This document shows, piece after piece, positions 1 to 9,748 of a stretch of DNA of 64,000 nucleotides (within the stretch, counting starts at the first letter, position 1; each line of letters opens with the position of its first letter). This DNA comes from Branchinecta lynchi (Eukaryota; Arthropoda; Branchiopoda; Anostraca; Branchinectidae), in contig JAKZAP010000015.1 of the NCBI GenBank assembly GCA_023053575.1, positions 16,874,055 to 16,938,054 of the forward strand. Reading direction: 5' to 3'. The position numbers and the translations under genes are program-made. Below the pieces are notes generated by a model that worked only from the letters and a program-made list of their open reading frames with translations, ran no database searches and had not been told where the DNA came from.

Positions 1-3000
1 GATTTCGTAAGAAATAAAAGAGCTTGCTTGAATATTGAAAATAACGACCAGAAATGCTTTCTTTGGTCAATCTTAGCAAATTTATACCCAGCTAAGGATC
101 ATCCGGAAAGAATTTCGAAATATAAACAATATGAGAACGAATTTGATTTCAAAGGGGTTACCAACTTCCCAATGGATACTAAAGATATACACAAATTTGA
201 AAATAGATACAACATTAAGATTTGTTTATTTCAAATTGAAAAAGAGAAAATTATCAGAAGTCATATACTAAAAAGTACAATCAATGGCAAAACAGCTAAA
301 CATATCGTTCATTTATTATATTTCGATAATCATTATGTACTGGTAAAGGATCTGAGCAGATTAGTTGGTCCTCAAATATCTAAAAAGAAAACAAAGACAT
401 ACCTCTGCACTTATTGCGGAAGGCATTTTAAGAAGGAAGAATGCTTTGAAAAACATGAAAGTAAAAATAATTGCGAAGATCCTGACATAATAATGCCTCC
501 TGAAGGTTCAGGTATACAATATAAAAATACTGCAAAACAAATGAAAGTACCTTATTGCATAATAGCAGACTTTGAGTCTTATAACGAAGAATACAATCAG
601 GTAAACGGGAAGAAAACAATAAAAGTGGCCAAACAGAAACCATTTGCTTACGGGTTGCAGGTATGCTGTTCCTTTGATACAAACCAGAACAAATACTATG
701 ACTATTTCGGTGAAGACGCTGCAGAACATTTTGTTAGAACCGTTACAAAAGTATCCACAGAAATTGCAAACAAATATGAAAGCAGACAAAGAAACCATAC
801 TTATACCAATGCAGAAATTACCGAAAAATGGAAAAATCTAATGGATAAGACTTGTCACATCTGTACAACTGAAATTACTGAAAATCCTCACTTTGATCAC
901 GACCACATGACAGGAGAAGATAGGGGATTTGCTCATGCTGAATGTAATATGAAATACAGGATTCCTAGGCATATCCCGGTAGTAATGCATAATTTATCAA
1001 AATATGACTCTCATTTATTTGTTAGAGAATTGATACCTGATAACGGAATTTTTGAAAGTGCAGAAAATTTCATATCATTCTCGAAATCAATAAGTATTAC
1101 AAAAGCGGATACGACAATAAAATATGAGATCCGGTTTATAGATTCAATTAGATTTATGGCTTCATCTTTAGACAAACTATCAGCAAATTTAGCAAAATGT
1201 GATTGCAAAGTACCTTGTAATCATCTAAGACAGAATTTCAAATTCACATCTAACAGCTTCAAAAATGACGATGAATTCCAAGAAATATTAAAAAAAGGGG
1301 TATATCCCTATGAATTCGTAGACAGTTTCGATAAAATGAAATGTACAAAGTTACCACCAATAGAAAGCTTTTATTCTAGGTTGACGGGGAAAGGTATTGA
1401 CAAAAGTGATTATAAAAGAGCGGTATCTATATGGAAGCAATTTAACTGTGAAACATTACTTGGTTATACCAAATTATATCTAAAAAGTGATTTTTAATAT
1501 TGTCGGATGTTGTAGAGTATTTCAGGAACGTTTGTATACATAATTATGATCTGGATCCACTTCATTACTTCTCAGCTCCAGGATTAACATGGGATGCTTT
1601 CCTAAAGCATTCGAAAGTAGACTTGCCGTTATTCTCAAAGGAAGACATGTATACCTTTATAGAAAAAGGAATAAGAGGTGGTGTATCCCAATGTATAAAA
1701 AGATACGCAAAAGCAAATAATAAATATACAAGTGATTATAATAAGCATAAACCATCTAATTATTTAATGTATTTAGACGCTAATAATTTATATGGGTGGG
1801 CGATGTCGCAGAATTTACCAGCGAATGATTTCCAATTCATTTCCATACCGGATGATTTGAAAGAAAGGAATGAATACGAATCAATCGAGTATTACAACCA
1901 TCTAAAAACTCATATCAAGTCGGTGATTACGATTAAGTCGGTGAGACAAGATGTAGGTGCTATATATGAAGTAGATTTAGAATATCCAAAAGAACTACAC
2001 GAATTACACAAGGATTTACCATTAGCACCCGAACACTTTAACGGTAAGCTATGTACCACAGTATTAGATAAAACCAACTATGTAGTTCACCACAGGAATC
2101 TAGAATTCTATTTAAAAAAAGGTTTGATATTGAAAAGAGTACACAGAATACTAGGATTCACTGAAAGTGCTTACTTAAAAGGATATATAGACCACAACAC
2201 AGCACTTAGAACTAAAGGTACAAATGATTTTGAAAAGGATTTCTTTAAGCTTATGAATAATGCTTGCTTTGGAAAAACTTATGAAAACGTAAGGAAGCGA
2301 GCGGATATGGAAATAATAACGGATGATGCAACAAGAGAAAAAATAATAAAGAAACCCAACTTTAAATCTGAAATAATATTCAGTGAAAACTTTTCAGTAG
2401 CAAGAATGTCAAAGGAAAAGATAAAATTAGACAAACCAATGTATATCGGCTTTGCTGTATTGGAACTATCCAAGTTATTGATGTATGAATTCCATTATGA
2501 TTATATGAAGCCTAAATATGGAGATAAAATTGATTTGTGTTATATGGACACTGATTCTTTCATATATGATATTAGAACTGAAGATTTTTATCAAGATATC
2601 AAACAGGATTTGAATGAGAGGTTCGATACATCTGATTATGCGAAAGATAATCCATACAGGTTTCCTAATGTAAATAAGAAAGTGATAGGAATGATGAAAG
2701 ATGAATTAGGTGGACAGGTTATGACAGAATTTGTTGGATTACGATCAAAAGTATATGCTTATTTAAAGGACAACCAAGACCCTTCAAAAGCTAGCAAAAA
2801 ACTGAAAGGAATAAAAACCAATATAGTTAAAGATAAAATTACGATTCAAAACTATAAGGATGTACTGTTTGGTAAAACGGAAAACCTTTCTATAACCCAG
2901 TATAACTTAAGATCATACAAGCACAATATGTTTCTAGAAGAACAGAATAAAAAAGCGTTAGATCCTAAGGATGATAAAAGGATAGTAACAAGCGATAAAA

Positions 3001-3032
3001 TACACACTTTACCTTTAGGTTATAAACATTAA
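1..3032 (+). pseudogene. pPolB: Polinton copy 1 protein-primed DNA polymerase B, frameshifted, 5' end outside window
   Basis: Family B protein-primed polymerase expected to replicate the Polinton genome. The frame is open from base 1, so the N-terminal part lies outside the window. Visible in order: a C2H2-like finger (YLCTYCGRHF), Exo I (IIADFES), a CxxC...HDH...HxxCN block resembling endonuclease VII/HNH, Exo II (HNLSKYDSHL), Exo III (YLKSD), Pol motif A (DANNLYG), motif B (KLMNNACFG) and motif C (YMDTDS). Compared with the two copies at the right end of the window, one G is missing near 1491-1493. This makes a stop at 1495-1497 just after Exo III, and the polymerase half continues in another frame from about 1500. 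The copy is therefore dead unless recoded. The identification is certain from the motifs; that the gene is inactive is inferred. Confidence 0.95.
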
Positions 3033-3424
3033 ATTCAAGTACCTACTTCAAAACTTCAAGTACCTACTTAAAAAATTCAAGTACCTACTTAAAAAATTCA
3101 AGTACCTACTTAAAAAAAATCAAGTACCTACTTAAAAATTCAAGTACCTACTTCAAAAAATCAAGTACCTACTTCAAAAAATCAAGTACCTACTTCAAAA
3201 AATCAAGTACCTACTTAAAAAAAATCAAGTACCTACTTCAAAAAATCAAGTACCTACTTCAAAAAATCAAGTACCTACTTCAAAAAATCAAGTACCTACT
3301 TAAAAAAAATCAAGTACCTACTTCAAAAAATCAAGTACCTACTTCAAAAAATCAAGTACCTACTTCAAAAAATCAAGTACCTACTTAATAAATTCAAGTA
3401 TATACTTAAAATACTCAAGTAAAT
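3033..3424 (+). repeat. Tandem palindromic 21-bp repeat array between pPolB and ATPase (copy 1)
   Basis: About 17 intact units of TCAAGTACCTACTTCAAAAA-type sequence, plus two degenerate units at the right edge. Every unit carries the inverted repeat AAGTA-CC-TACTT. Spacers alternate between TTC-A and TTA-A types with a partial higher-order period of four units. The array starts right after the polymerase stop and ends about 30 bp before the ATPase start. The same array, with fewer units, follows the polymerase of copy 3, so it belongs to the element. Function unknown; iteron-like origin, regulator binding sites or transcript-end hairpins are possible. Confidence 0.93.
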
Positions 3425-3452
3425 CTTATAAGGAAAAATTCTTCCTAAATAA

Positions 3453-4130
3453 ATGAATGAAAAGGCTCCAATCAAAGTCTATGACTTTAGTGAAAAGAAC
3501 ACTTATCAGAATAAGCACGACCTTGCACCTCAGTGGCCATTCAGACTCTTAATTTGTGGTAGTTCTGGAACAGGGAAAACTAACCTTCTTTTGAATTTAA
3601 TTTATGAATATCTTTGTTTCAACCGAATATACTTGTATGCTAAAGATCTTGAAGAAGATAAATATCAAGACCTTATAACCAATTTAACCACTTTGGAGTC
3701 ACAATGCAAATCGAAAGTCTTAACAATAAGTAACAATCTTGATGATATTGTCGATGTTGACGACTTAGACCCTGAGTACCAAAACTTGATTATCTTTGAC
3801 GATTTTGTCACTGAAAAAGACCAGAAGAAAATAGAAGATTTATTCATAAGAGGAAGAAAGAAAAATGCCTCAATTATTTACTTGTCTCAAAGCTATCATA
3901 AAACGCCAAAGGTGGTAAGGCTCCAGTGCAATTATTTTGCATTCTTTCAGTGTTCTAATCCAAAAGAAGTAAAATTAATAAGACAAAGCCATGTATCCAG
4001 TATAGACAATGAAAAATTTCTCAAACAATTCGAGACTGCAACCAAGGGCTACGGTTTTTTCTTCATAGATTTAAAAACAAAAGATAAAACCCTGAAGTAC
4101 AGGAAAAACTTTGAAAAATTTACCGGATAA
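3453..4130 (+). CDS. Polinton copy 1 FtsK/HerA-type genome-packaging ATPase
   Basis: Intact 225-aa P-loop ATPase expected to pump element DNA into a capsid. Walker A is GSSGTGKT near residue 36 and Walker B is NLIIFDDF near residue 109, followed by an SQSYHK sensor-like segment. Size and motifs fit the A32/FtsK-like packaging ATPases of Polintons. The ATG lies in CCTAAATAAATG, a start-linked motif shared with the other genes of the element. It follows the palindromic array and precedes the fibre-like gene by 16 bp. The same gene occurs in copy 2 (broken) and copy 3 (cut by the window end), nearly identical. Confidence 0.93.
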   Translation: MNEKAPIKVYDFSEKNTYQNKHDLAPQWPFRLLICGSSGTGKTNLLLNLIYEYLCFNRIYLYAKDLEEDKYQDLITNLTTLESQCKSKVLTISNNLDDIVDVDDLDPEYQNLIIFDDFVTEKDQKKIEDLFIRGRKKNASIIYLSQSYHKTPKVVRLQCNYFAFFQCSNPKEVKLIRQSHVSSIDNEKFLKQFETATKGYGFFFIDLKTKDKTLKYRKNFEKFTG

Positions 4131-4658
4131 TTTATTTCTATAATAAATGAATAAATTTGGTAGTGTTGGAAAAAAGGTTAGTAACGAATCGAATGAAAAG
4201 AGAGTTACTGATGACAACGGTAATATTAACCTACAAGATAAGAGAATTATTATGTTAGGGGATGCGAAAGCTGACCAGGACGCTATTAGTTTCAGATCTA
4301 TGACTATTATTTTGAATCAATTTAAAGAAGAAATTACCGCACAACAAGTGGGGGCAAATCAGTATTTTAGCGAAGATATCAACAGATTAACTGCGGTACA
4401 TGATTCTCCTGATAATTTATTGGTAAGGATTAAAGATAAAGGGTTATTTGTAAAAGAAATAGTTCGAGTTAATGATAAAGAGATTAACGCTGAAAACAAG
4501 TTGATAACAAATGTTCAAAACCCTAGAAACAAAAATGATGCTGTTAATTTAGCAACGTTAACTATGAATCTTTTAGATTATGACAAAAAGCTTCTTGGGC
4601 AACACACCCATAACGGTATAATTGAAGGAAAGATTGCTGGTCAAACAAGAGCTGAAAG

Positions 4659-6909
4659 CTCATATAGCACTTGTAAGAACAGTTAGCATGTTTGTCAGAT
4701 ACGGTTTGCAGTTTTCAAGGCTGGATCTCTCTCCAGATATTCATTTCATCAGAAAATGGGCTTGATCTAGTAGATCTGAAATGGTTATACCACTCATTGA
4801 CAACTGTATCTTCCTCCAACGATGATCGGATCGGGGGAGGGACTATATTTTCAAGCCAATCTAATAGAGTCCCTAACATGCCTGCAAAGTTTCACGGTCA
4901 TAGCACATCTGGAAGCACCCTAACTCGTGATCATCGGAATTAGGGAAAAACCCCTCCAACTCCCCCCACTGTGACACGATCGGTCCTGTTTTGTCAATGA
5001 TATTAATAATAATAACAATATATTTGCAAATTGAATGGCAGGCCGTTAAGCCTCTACAATGTATCTGTGGCTTATGCTTGTTCTTCCCTCCAAGTCCCAT
5101 CCCGATCTCTCGACTCTAAGCGCTTCAAGAGATTTCTCCCCCCGCCTTCAGCTCCTCCCGATGTTATCAGATCCGTTCCAGACTTGAAATTGATCATCTG
5201 AGTCACTAGTTCTTGACACTTGACAAGTTTCATGCACGTCTGATCACGTGTTCCAAAGTTATGCATGTCAATAGAATCTCCCCATGATCATCGGATCGGG
5301 AAAAGAACTATTTTCAAGTTGACCTGGAAGAGTACCTAATATGTCTGCCAAGTTTCATGGTCCTAGTACATGTGGAAGTACCCCTCGAAGTACCCTAACT
5401 CGTGATCACCGGAAATCCGGGAAAACCCCTTCCAACCCTTCTACTGTGACATCCCGATCCATCGACCCTAAGCATTTCACGACATTTCCGGTTCCCCCCT
5501 CTAATCCCCCTCTCTTCGGATTTGGTCCAGATTTGAAACTGAATATCTGAGACACTTGTTCTTCACAATTGTCAAGTTTTATGCATGTCCGATCATCCAT
5601 TCCAGAGTTATGCATGTTTCTAGTTTCCAGATTCCCCTTCCCTCCACCACCCCCCGCGATAGCAGGATCGGGGAAGCGATTATTTCCATGTTAATCTGGT
5701 TGGTTTCCTCACATGCCTGTCAAGTTTTATTGTGCTAGCTTATATGGAAGCGTTTCACCAGATTTCCGGTTGCCCCTCCAGCTCCCCCCCCCCCAGTGAT
5801 CGGATCTGGTCCGGATTTGAAACTGAGCATCTGAAGCACTTGTTCTTGACATATGTCAAATTTCTTGCATGTCTGATTACCCGTTCCAAAGTTATGCATG
5901 CTACTAGTTTCCGGAATTCCCATCCCTCCACTCCTCCCACAATGACCGGATGGGGAAAGTGATTATTTCCAAGTTCTTCTGGTCGGTTCCCTTATATGCC
6001 TGCCAAATTTCATTGTCCTAGCTTATGTGGAAGCGTTTCATGAGATTTCCGGTGTCCCCTCCAGCCCCCCCCCCCCCAGTTATCGGATCTGGTCCGGATT
6101 TGAAATTGAGCTTCTTGAAGCACTTGTTCTTGACATATGTCAAGTTTCAGGCATATCTGATTACCCGTTCAAAAGTTAGGCATGCTACTACTTTCCGGAT
6201 TTCCCATCCCTCCACTGCCCCCAAGATGGCCGGATCGGGGAAGTGATTATTTCCAAGTTAATCTGGTCGGTTTCCCAACACGCCTGCCAAGTTTCATCGT
6301 TCTAGCTTATGTGGAAGCGTTTCACGAGGTTCTGGGTGCCCCCCCCTCCAGCCCCCAGCCCCCCCCCCCCCCAGTTATCGGCAATTGTTCTTGACATATG
6401 TCAAGTTTCGGATCCGGAATATGATTATATCCAAGTTAATCTGGTCGGTTCGCTGATATTCCTGCCAAACGTTTCACTAGATTTGTTTGACTTGGACTGA
6501 CCATCTTTACACCACAATTATTCTCGCATTCGCTTTCAGATACATAGTCGCATAGCTCAGTGGTAGAATACTGGACTGTTAAGCCAAAGGTTCCTGGTTC
6601 GATCCCGCCGTCGGCCAGCGTTTTGTTTTGCTCCCGTTTTACTTTTTGCTCCCTTTTTACTTTATAGTTTCCGGACTTCCGGATCCGGGGAAAGTTGGAT
6701 TGGGGAAGTGATTATTTGTAAGTTGATCTGGTCGGGTCCCTGATATGCCTGTGAAGTTTCATCGTCCTAGCTTGTGTGGAAGTGCCCAAACTAGCAAAAC
6801 CTGGACAGACCGACAGAACGACAGAACGACAGAACGACAGACAGACAGACCGACAGACCGACAGAAATTACCATCGCTATATGGCACTTGAGTATGCTCA
6901 AGTGCCATA
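4659..6909 (+). mobile_element. Repeat element inserted in the Polinton fibre-like gene
   Basis: About 2.25 kb built mostly from degenerate units of roughly 250-300 bp. The units share phrases such as CCTGCCAAGTTTCATCG, GATCGGGGAAGTGATTATTT and poly-C tracts. It contains a tRNA-like block (6548-6618), GACAGACC-type short repeats (6806-6868) and a terminal hairpin TATGGCACTTG...CAAGTGCCATA (6890-6909). The left edge has a similar TATAGCACTTG. Related sequence occurs at 24690-25990, 32750-32985 and 39440-40085. No coding capacity is credible; the short ORFs here are repeat noise. Confidence 0.65.
6548..6618 (+). repeat. tRNA-like sequence (Asn-type anticodon loop), probably SINE-derived
   Basis: Contains an A-box-like TAGCTCAGTGG, a CTGTTAA anticodon-type loop and a B-box GGTTCGATCCC. 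The acceptor and anticodon stems pair poorly, and it sits inside a repeat insertion. It is read as a tRNA-derived repeat and not a functional tRNA-Asn. Confidence 0.45.
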
Positions 6910-7066
6910 AAAACTCGTATCGATAATATTGAAAGAGCAGTAGTAAATATTTTAAAAAGGCTTCTAGAGCTAGAGCTAAAACCTGTTGACAAACCATTCG
7001 TTACCAGAATAGAAAAAATTGATGGCTGGTAAATAAATTTTATAAGATAAATTAATTCCCTAATAA

Positions 7067-7636
7067 ATGGTTGAAACAATGGAGTATACAGTTTATTTGT
7101 CAAAGCTTCAGAAAGGAAAGCTGAAGAAATGTTTTGATGCTAAACAAAAATGTCAGATACGTGTTAGTCATAGTAGACAAAATGAACGAGAACCAGTTAA
7201 GTTACTTTGAAGTAAACGACAAATTGATAAAACTGAAACATGTAAAATGAATAATAAGGGTTGTGATATTGATGTATCATACAAGCAGATGAGAGAAGCG
7301 ATTCAAAAAGGTGGATTACTTCCATTTTTAATACCGCTAGCAATTACCCTTGGTAAGGCAGCTTTAACAAGTGGTGCTGCTGCTTTGGGTACATTCGCTG
7401 GTAAGAAAATTATGGATAAAATGACCAACACAGGTGGTGCGCTAAAACTTCCTGGAACACAAAAAGTTACCGGTAATGGTGTACGTGGTAGACCTAAGAA
7501 GGAAAAAACCGATGATGTCAACACAGGTGGAGCGCTAACACTTCCTGGAACACAAAGAGTTGTCGGTCATGGGGTACGTGGAAGACCTAGGAAGTCAAAA
7601 AACGGGGACATAAAAAAAGAAGCAAAAGTAAAGTAG
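7067..7636 (+). pseudogene. Polinton AT-hook/hydrophobic core-like protein with one in-frame TGA
   Basis: One reading frame of about 190 codons starting at ATG 7067 (in CCTAATAAATGG), interrupted only by TGA at 7208-7210. The N-terminal part is short and basic (LSKLQKGKLKK). The middle holds the glycine-hydrophobic block GGLLPFLIPLAI typical of the small pX/core-like proteins of Polintons and adintoviruses. The C-terminal part is two tandem repeats of about 32 residues, each ending in an AT-hook: RGRPKK (7484-7501) and RGRPRK (7577-7594). The likely role is DNA binding or condensation plus membrane interaction, by analogy. The frame runs into an A7 tract at 7612-7618 where a -1 shift would join it to the protease. 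It could be a pseudogene or could use readthrough. Confidence 0.7.
7612..7618 (+). promoter_or_regulatory. Candidate -1 frameshift heptamer A-AAA-AAA before the protease
   Basis: In the frame of the core-like protein the codons read A AAA AAA G, a canonical X-XXY-YYZ heptamer. A -1 slip enters the frame that runs without a stop into the adenain-like protease. A simple homopolymer indel would give the same picture. Confidence 0.4.
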
Positions 7637-8004
7637 GACCTCTAACCAATTTTGATATTATGGATGCATTAGGGGATATACCACATTTTAGAGGTGTTTT
7701 CTCTATAGATACGCTACCCAAACATATAAATAGTATAGAATGCGGTGTCATTAATTATGATAAACTCGGAATGCCTGGAACTCACTGGGTTGCGTATTGT
7801 AATCTACCTGAATACCCCCATGTAGAATTTTTTGATTCTTTCGGTATTCCCCCAGGAAAAGAAATAATTAAATATCTAAGAACTTCAAAGAAAAAAATAG
7901 CTTATGAAAATCTTGCTGTTCAAAATATAGATGAATTAAACTGTGGACTTCACTGTATTTCCTACATTAAGCGCAAAATGAAGTTGGTAGCTTTTCGTTT
8001 ATAA
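7618..8004 (+). CDS. PRO: Polinton adenain-like cysteine protease
   Basis: Maturation protease of the adenovirus protease (C5) type, expected to cleave capsid precursors. The catalytic elements are visible: His in GTHWVAY, Asp in FFDSFG, Cys in the NCGLHC block. The first ATG of the frame is 7660, giving 114 aa, but the frame is open and looks conserved further upstream (a GPLTNFDIMD segment). No start-linked TAATAAATG motif precedes 7660. This suggests expression as an extension of the upstream core-like ORF through the A7 tract. The C-terminus looks shorter than usual for this family, so slight truncation is possible. The next gene starts 17 bp downstream. Confidence 0.85.
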   Translation, partial: RSKSKVGPLTNFDIMDALGDIPHFRGVFSIDTLPKHINSIECGVINYDKLGMPGTHWVAYCNLPEYPHVEFFDSFGIPPGKEIIKYLRTSKKKIAYENLAVQNIDELNCGLHCISYIKRKMKLVAFRL

Positions 8005-8021
8005 AAATTGTTTTCTAATAA

Positions 8022-8189
8022 ATGGAGATTTATTGTATGAAATGTAAAAAGAGCACTGACACTGAATCAATGTTTAAGGCAGTGTCACAAAAAAATAATG
8101 TTCCAATGCTGAAAGGGAATTGTGTTATTTGCGGATCGAGGAAAAATCGCTTTTTAAAAAAAACCTCAACGCAGAAACAGATATTTTAA
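8022..8189 (+). CDS. Small zinc-ribbon protein/domain preceding the integrase
   Basis: A 55-codon ORF starting in CTAATAAATGG. It has a treble/ribbon-like cysteine pattern, YCMKCKK then CVICGSRK, with a KNNVPMLKG linker, like the DUF5679-type ribbons at the N-termini of Polinton and adenovirus-like proteins. The frame overlaps the integrase ORF, which lies at -1. The overlap contains A-AAA-AAA in phase at 8156-8162. The integrase frame has no ATG before its first catalytic Asp, so this ribbon is probably the true N-terminus of the integrase. Confidence 0.65.
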   Translation: MEIYCMKCKKSTDTESMFKAVSQKNNVPMLKGNCVICGSRKNRFLKKTSTQKQIF

Positions 8190-8980
8190 AGACGTATTAT
8201 TCTAATTATTCAGGTGTGGATGATATTTACAGAAAATTAAAAGAAAATGGTGTTAAGGTTTCCAAGGATAAAATAAAAAATGTGTTGCAAAATGAGAATG
8301 TGTATACGTTACACAAACCTTCCTATCATAACTTTGAAAGGAGGCGAGTGTATGTTCACTATGTTGATGAGCAATGGCAAGCTGATTTAGTTGACATGCA
8401 GAAATATAAAAAAGAAAATAATAAAACAAATTACATTTTAACTGTTATTGATTGCTTTAGTAAATATGCTTGGTGTATCCCTCTGAAAGACAAAACGGGT
8501 GCTGAAATAATAAAAGCATTCAGTGTTATATTTAAAGAAAGAATTCCTAAGAAACTACAAACTGATAAAGGTAAAGAATTTGTGATGAGAAATGTTCAAA
8601 CTTTTTTGAAAAATAACGGCATACACTGGTTTGCATCTGAAAGCGAATTGAAAGCACAAATCGTTGAACGGTTCAATAGAACGCTAAAAGAAAAGCTATG
8701 GAAATATTTCACTCACAATAGCACTACTAATTGGATTGATATTTTACCTTTATTTGTGAGTAATTATAATAACTCGTACCCCCGTTCAATACAAATGAAA
8801 CCAGTTGATGCTAGTAAAAAGGTTAATCAGAAAAAGGTTTTTAGTGCTCTGTTTCCTCCAGTAGATGAATACAAAATCATTACCCTCAATCCCATTACTT
8901 ATGAAATATCTGACAAAAGTGGGGAATTAATTCAAGGAGGGTTTTATGAAAAAGAACTTTCAAAATTTATTATGAAATAA
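8120..8980 (+). CDS. INT: Polinton retroviral-type integrase (DDE), frame entered by -1 shift
   Basis: Integrase expected to insert the element into host DNA. It has a helical N-terminal part (YYSNYSGVDDIYRKL), an RNase-H-like core with the catalytic triad in WQADLVDM, LQTDKGKEF and AQIVERFN (D, D, E with the usual 35-residue last spacing), and a small beta-type C-terminal domain (ITYEISDKSGEL...GGFYEKELSKF). No chromodomain is seen. The frame has no ATG upstream of the core; its first in-frame ATG falls just after the first catalytic Asp. Translation must therefore come from the zinc-ribbon ORF, or the gene is frameshifted. The TAA at 8978-8980 is in frame with the next ORF. Confidence 0.92.
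   Translation: MCYLRIEEKSLFKKNLNAETDILKTYYSNYSGVDDIYRKLKENGVKVSKDKIKNVLQNENVYTLHKPSYHNFERRRVYVHYVDEQWQADLVDMQKYKKENNKTNYILTVIDCFSKYAWCIPLKDKTGAEIIKAFSVIFKERIPKKLQTDKGKEFVMRNVQTFLKNNGIHWFASESELKAQIVERFNRTLKEKLWKYFTHNSTTNWIDILPLFVSNYNNSYPRSIQMKPVDASKKVNQKKVFSALFPPVDEYKIITLNPITYEISDKSGELIQGGFYEKELSKFIMK
8156..8162 (+). promoter_or_regulatory. Candidate -1 frameshift heptamer A-AAA-AAA before the integrase
   Basis: In the zinc-ribbon frame the codons read A AAA AAA, with a further A behind. A -1 slip enters the integrase frame. It is the second such heptamer in this element. Confidence 0.4.
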
Positions 8981-9001
8981 AATTACGTTCAACAAAATGA
9001 G

Positions 9002-9748
9002 ATGGAGAAGGCAGGATTTCGGGAATATGCTTCAGAGTTAAACGCTCCAGTTATTATAGCACAAAAAGAAAACACTAAAGACACCATCAAAAAATTACAA
9101 GAGAACGCTGAAACGATAATTAATAAACTACAGGAAGGTGATAATAATTCAAGAAGACGGTTTCTCAGATTAGGTGATACATTTAAAACAGCTTTACAGA
9201 CCACTACTTCAGAGGAATCGAGTCGAGCTCCCACTCATGCTATAGAACCCAATCTAGAACAACCATATGACGTAAATCTAAACTTAAATATTGATGTGGA
9301 ATTATTAAATCAAATTAATTTAAAATATAAAGATGACTGGAATGATATCGATAATTATTTTAAAATGCCTCATTATTACCTGAAGCATCATAACGAAATA
9401 GATGGGGCTCTGAATTATTTAACATCTATAAGTCAAAGTTATGGTGGTATGAAAAGTAAAAGTTATAGTTCTAGTAAGTATGATAAACACATTGAATTTA
9501 TAAAAGAATACAAGAATAGGTTAAAAACCATTCAAACCTATTTCCCATTAGTCAACCAACAAGGAACTGGAGTATTTATGAATTGTGATGAAATGATTTC
9601 AAAACTATACACTTTGATAGGTAGCAGAGTAAACGGAAATACATCTGATGAGGTGAGAAATGAAGCTATTGATATTTTGGATTCGTTAATGCGAAATAAA
9701 TTTCTTACGAAGAGATATTACAATTCAATATATAAAAAATATTTCTAA
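9002..9748 (+). CDS. Polinton protein of unknown function
   Basis: Intact 248-aa ORF. The first 60 residues are charged and coiled-coil-like (TIKKLQENAETIINKLQEG), followed by an RRRFLRLGD patch. The rest is polar with many Tyr and Asn and no motif I recognise. It lies between integrase and penton and ends in TAATAA, overlapping the start motif of the penton gene. It lacks the TAATAAATG motif at its own start. Its frame is open back to the integrase stop, so it could be a separate cistron or a readthrough extension. A virion structural role is a guess from position only. Confidence 0.75.
   Translation: MEKAGFREYASELNAPVIIAQKENTKDTIKKLQENAETIINKLQEGDNNSRRRFLRLGDTFKTALQTTTSEESSRAPTHAIEPNLEQPYDVNLNLNIDVELLNQINLKYKDDWNDIDNYFKMPHYYLKHHNEIDGALNYLTSISQSYGGMKSKSYSSSKYDKHIEFIKEYKNRLKTIQTYFPLVNQQGTGVFMNCDEMISKLYTLIGSRVNGNTSDEVRNEAIDILDSLMRNKFLTKRYYNSIYKKYF

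Larger units (their letters stand above)
4147..7032 (+). pseudogene. Polinton copy 1 fibre-like protein, split by a repeat insertion
   Basis: The 5' part (4147 to about 4658) encodes roughly 170 residues. These include a repetitive segment (ITNVQNPRNKNDAVNLATL) of the kind found in phage and viral tail-fibre shafts. Reading in the same frame resumes at about 6910 and encodes a helical tail (ERAVVNILKRL) ending at TAA 7030-7032. Between them lies a low-complexity repeat element of about 2.25 kb. The split-gene reading is an inference from frame agreement and from the next Polinton gene starting 35 bp later. A capsid-decorating or attachment role is suggested only by the fibre-like pattern; no enzyme motif is visible. 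Confidence 0.6.

Noticed and set aside
428..1208. Minus-strand ORFs opposite pPolB, repeated in all three copies
   Set aside because: They are shadows of the conserved polymerase frame. Their recurrence follows from the sense-strand conservation.
3033..3424. CRISPR array
   Set aside because: Spacing is a few A/T bases with no unique spacers, in a eukaryotic transposon; these are simple tandem repeats.
4692..6500. Many 60-85 codon ORFs on both strands
   Set aside because: They fall in repeated, poly-C-rich units and repeat the same low-complexity words in different frames. No family motif or consistent start.
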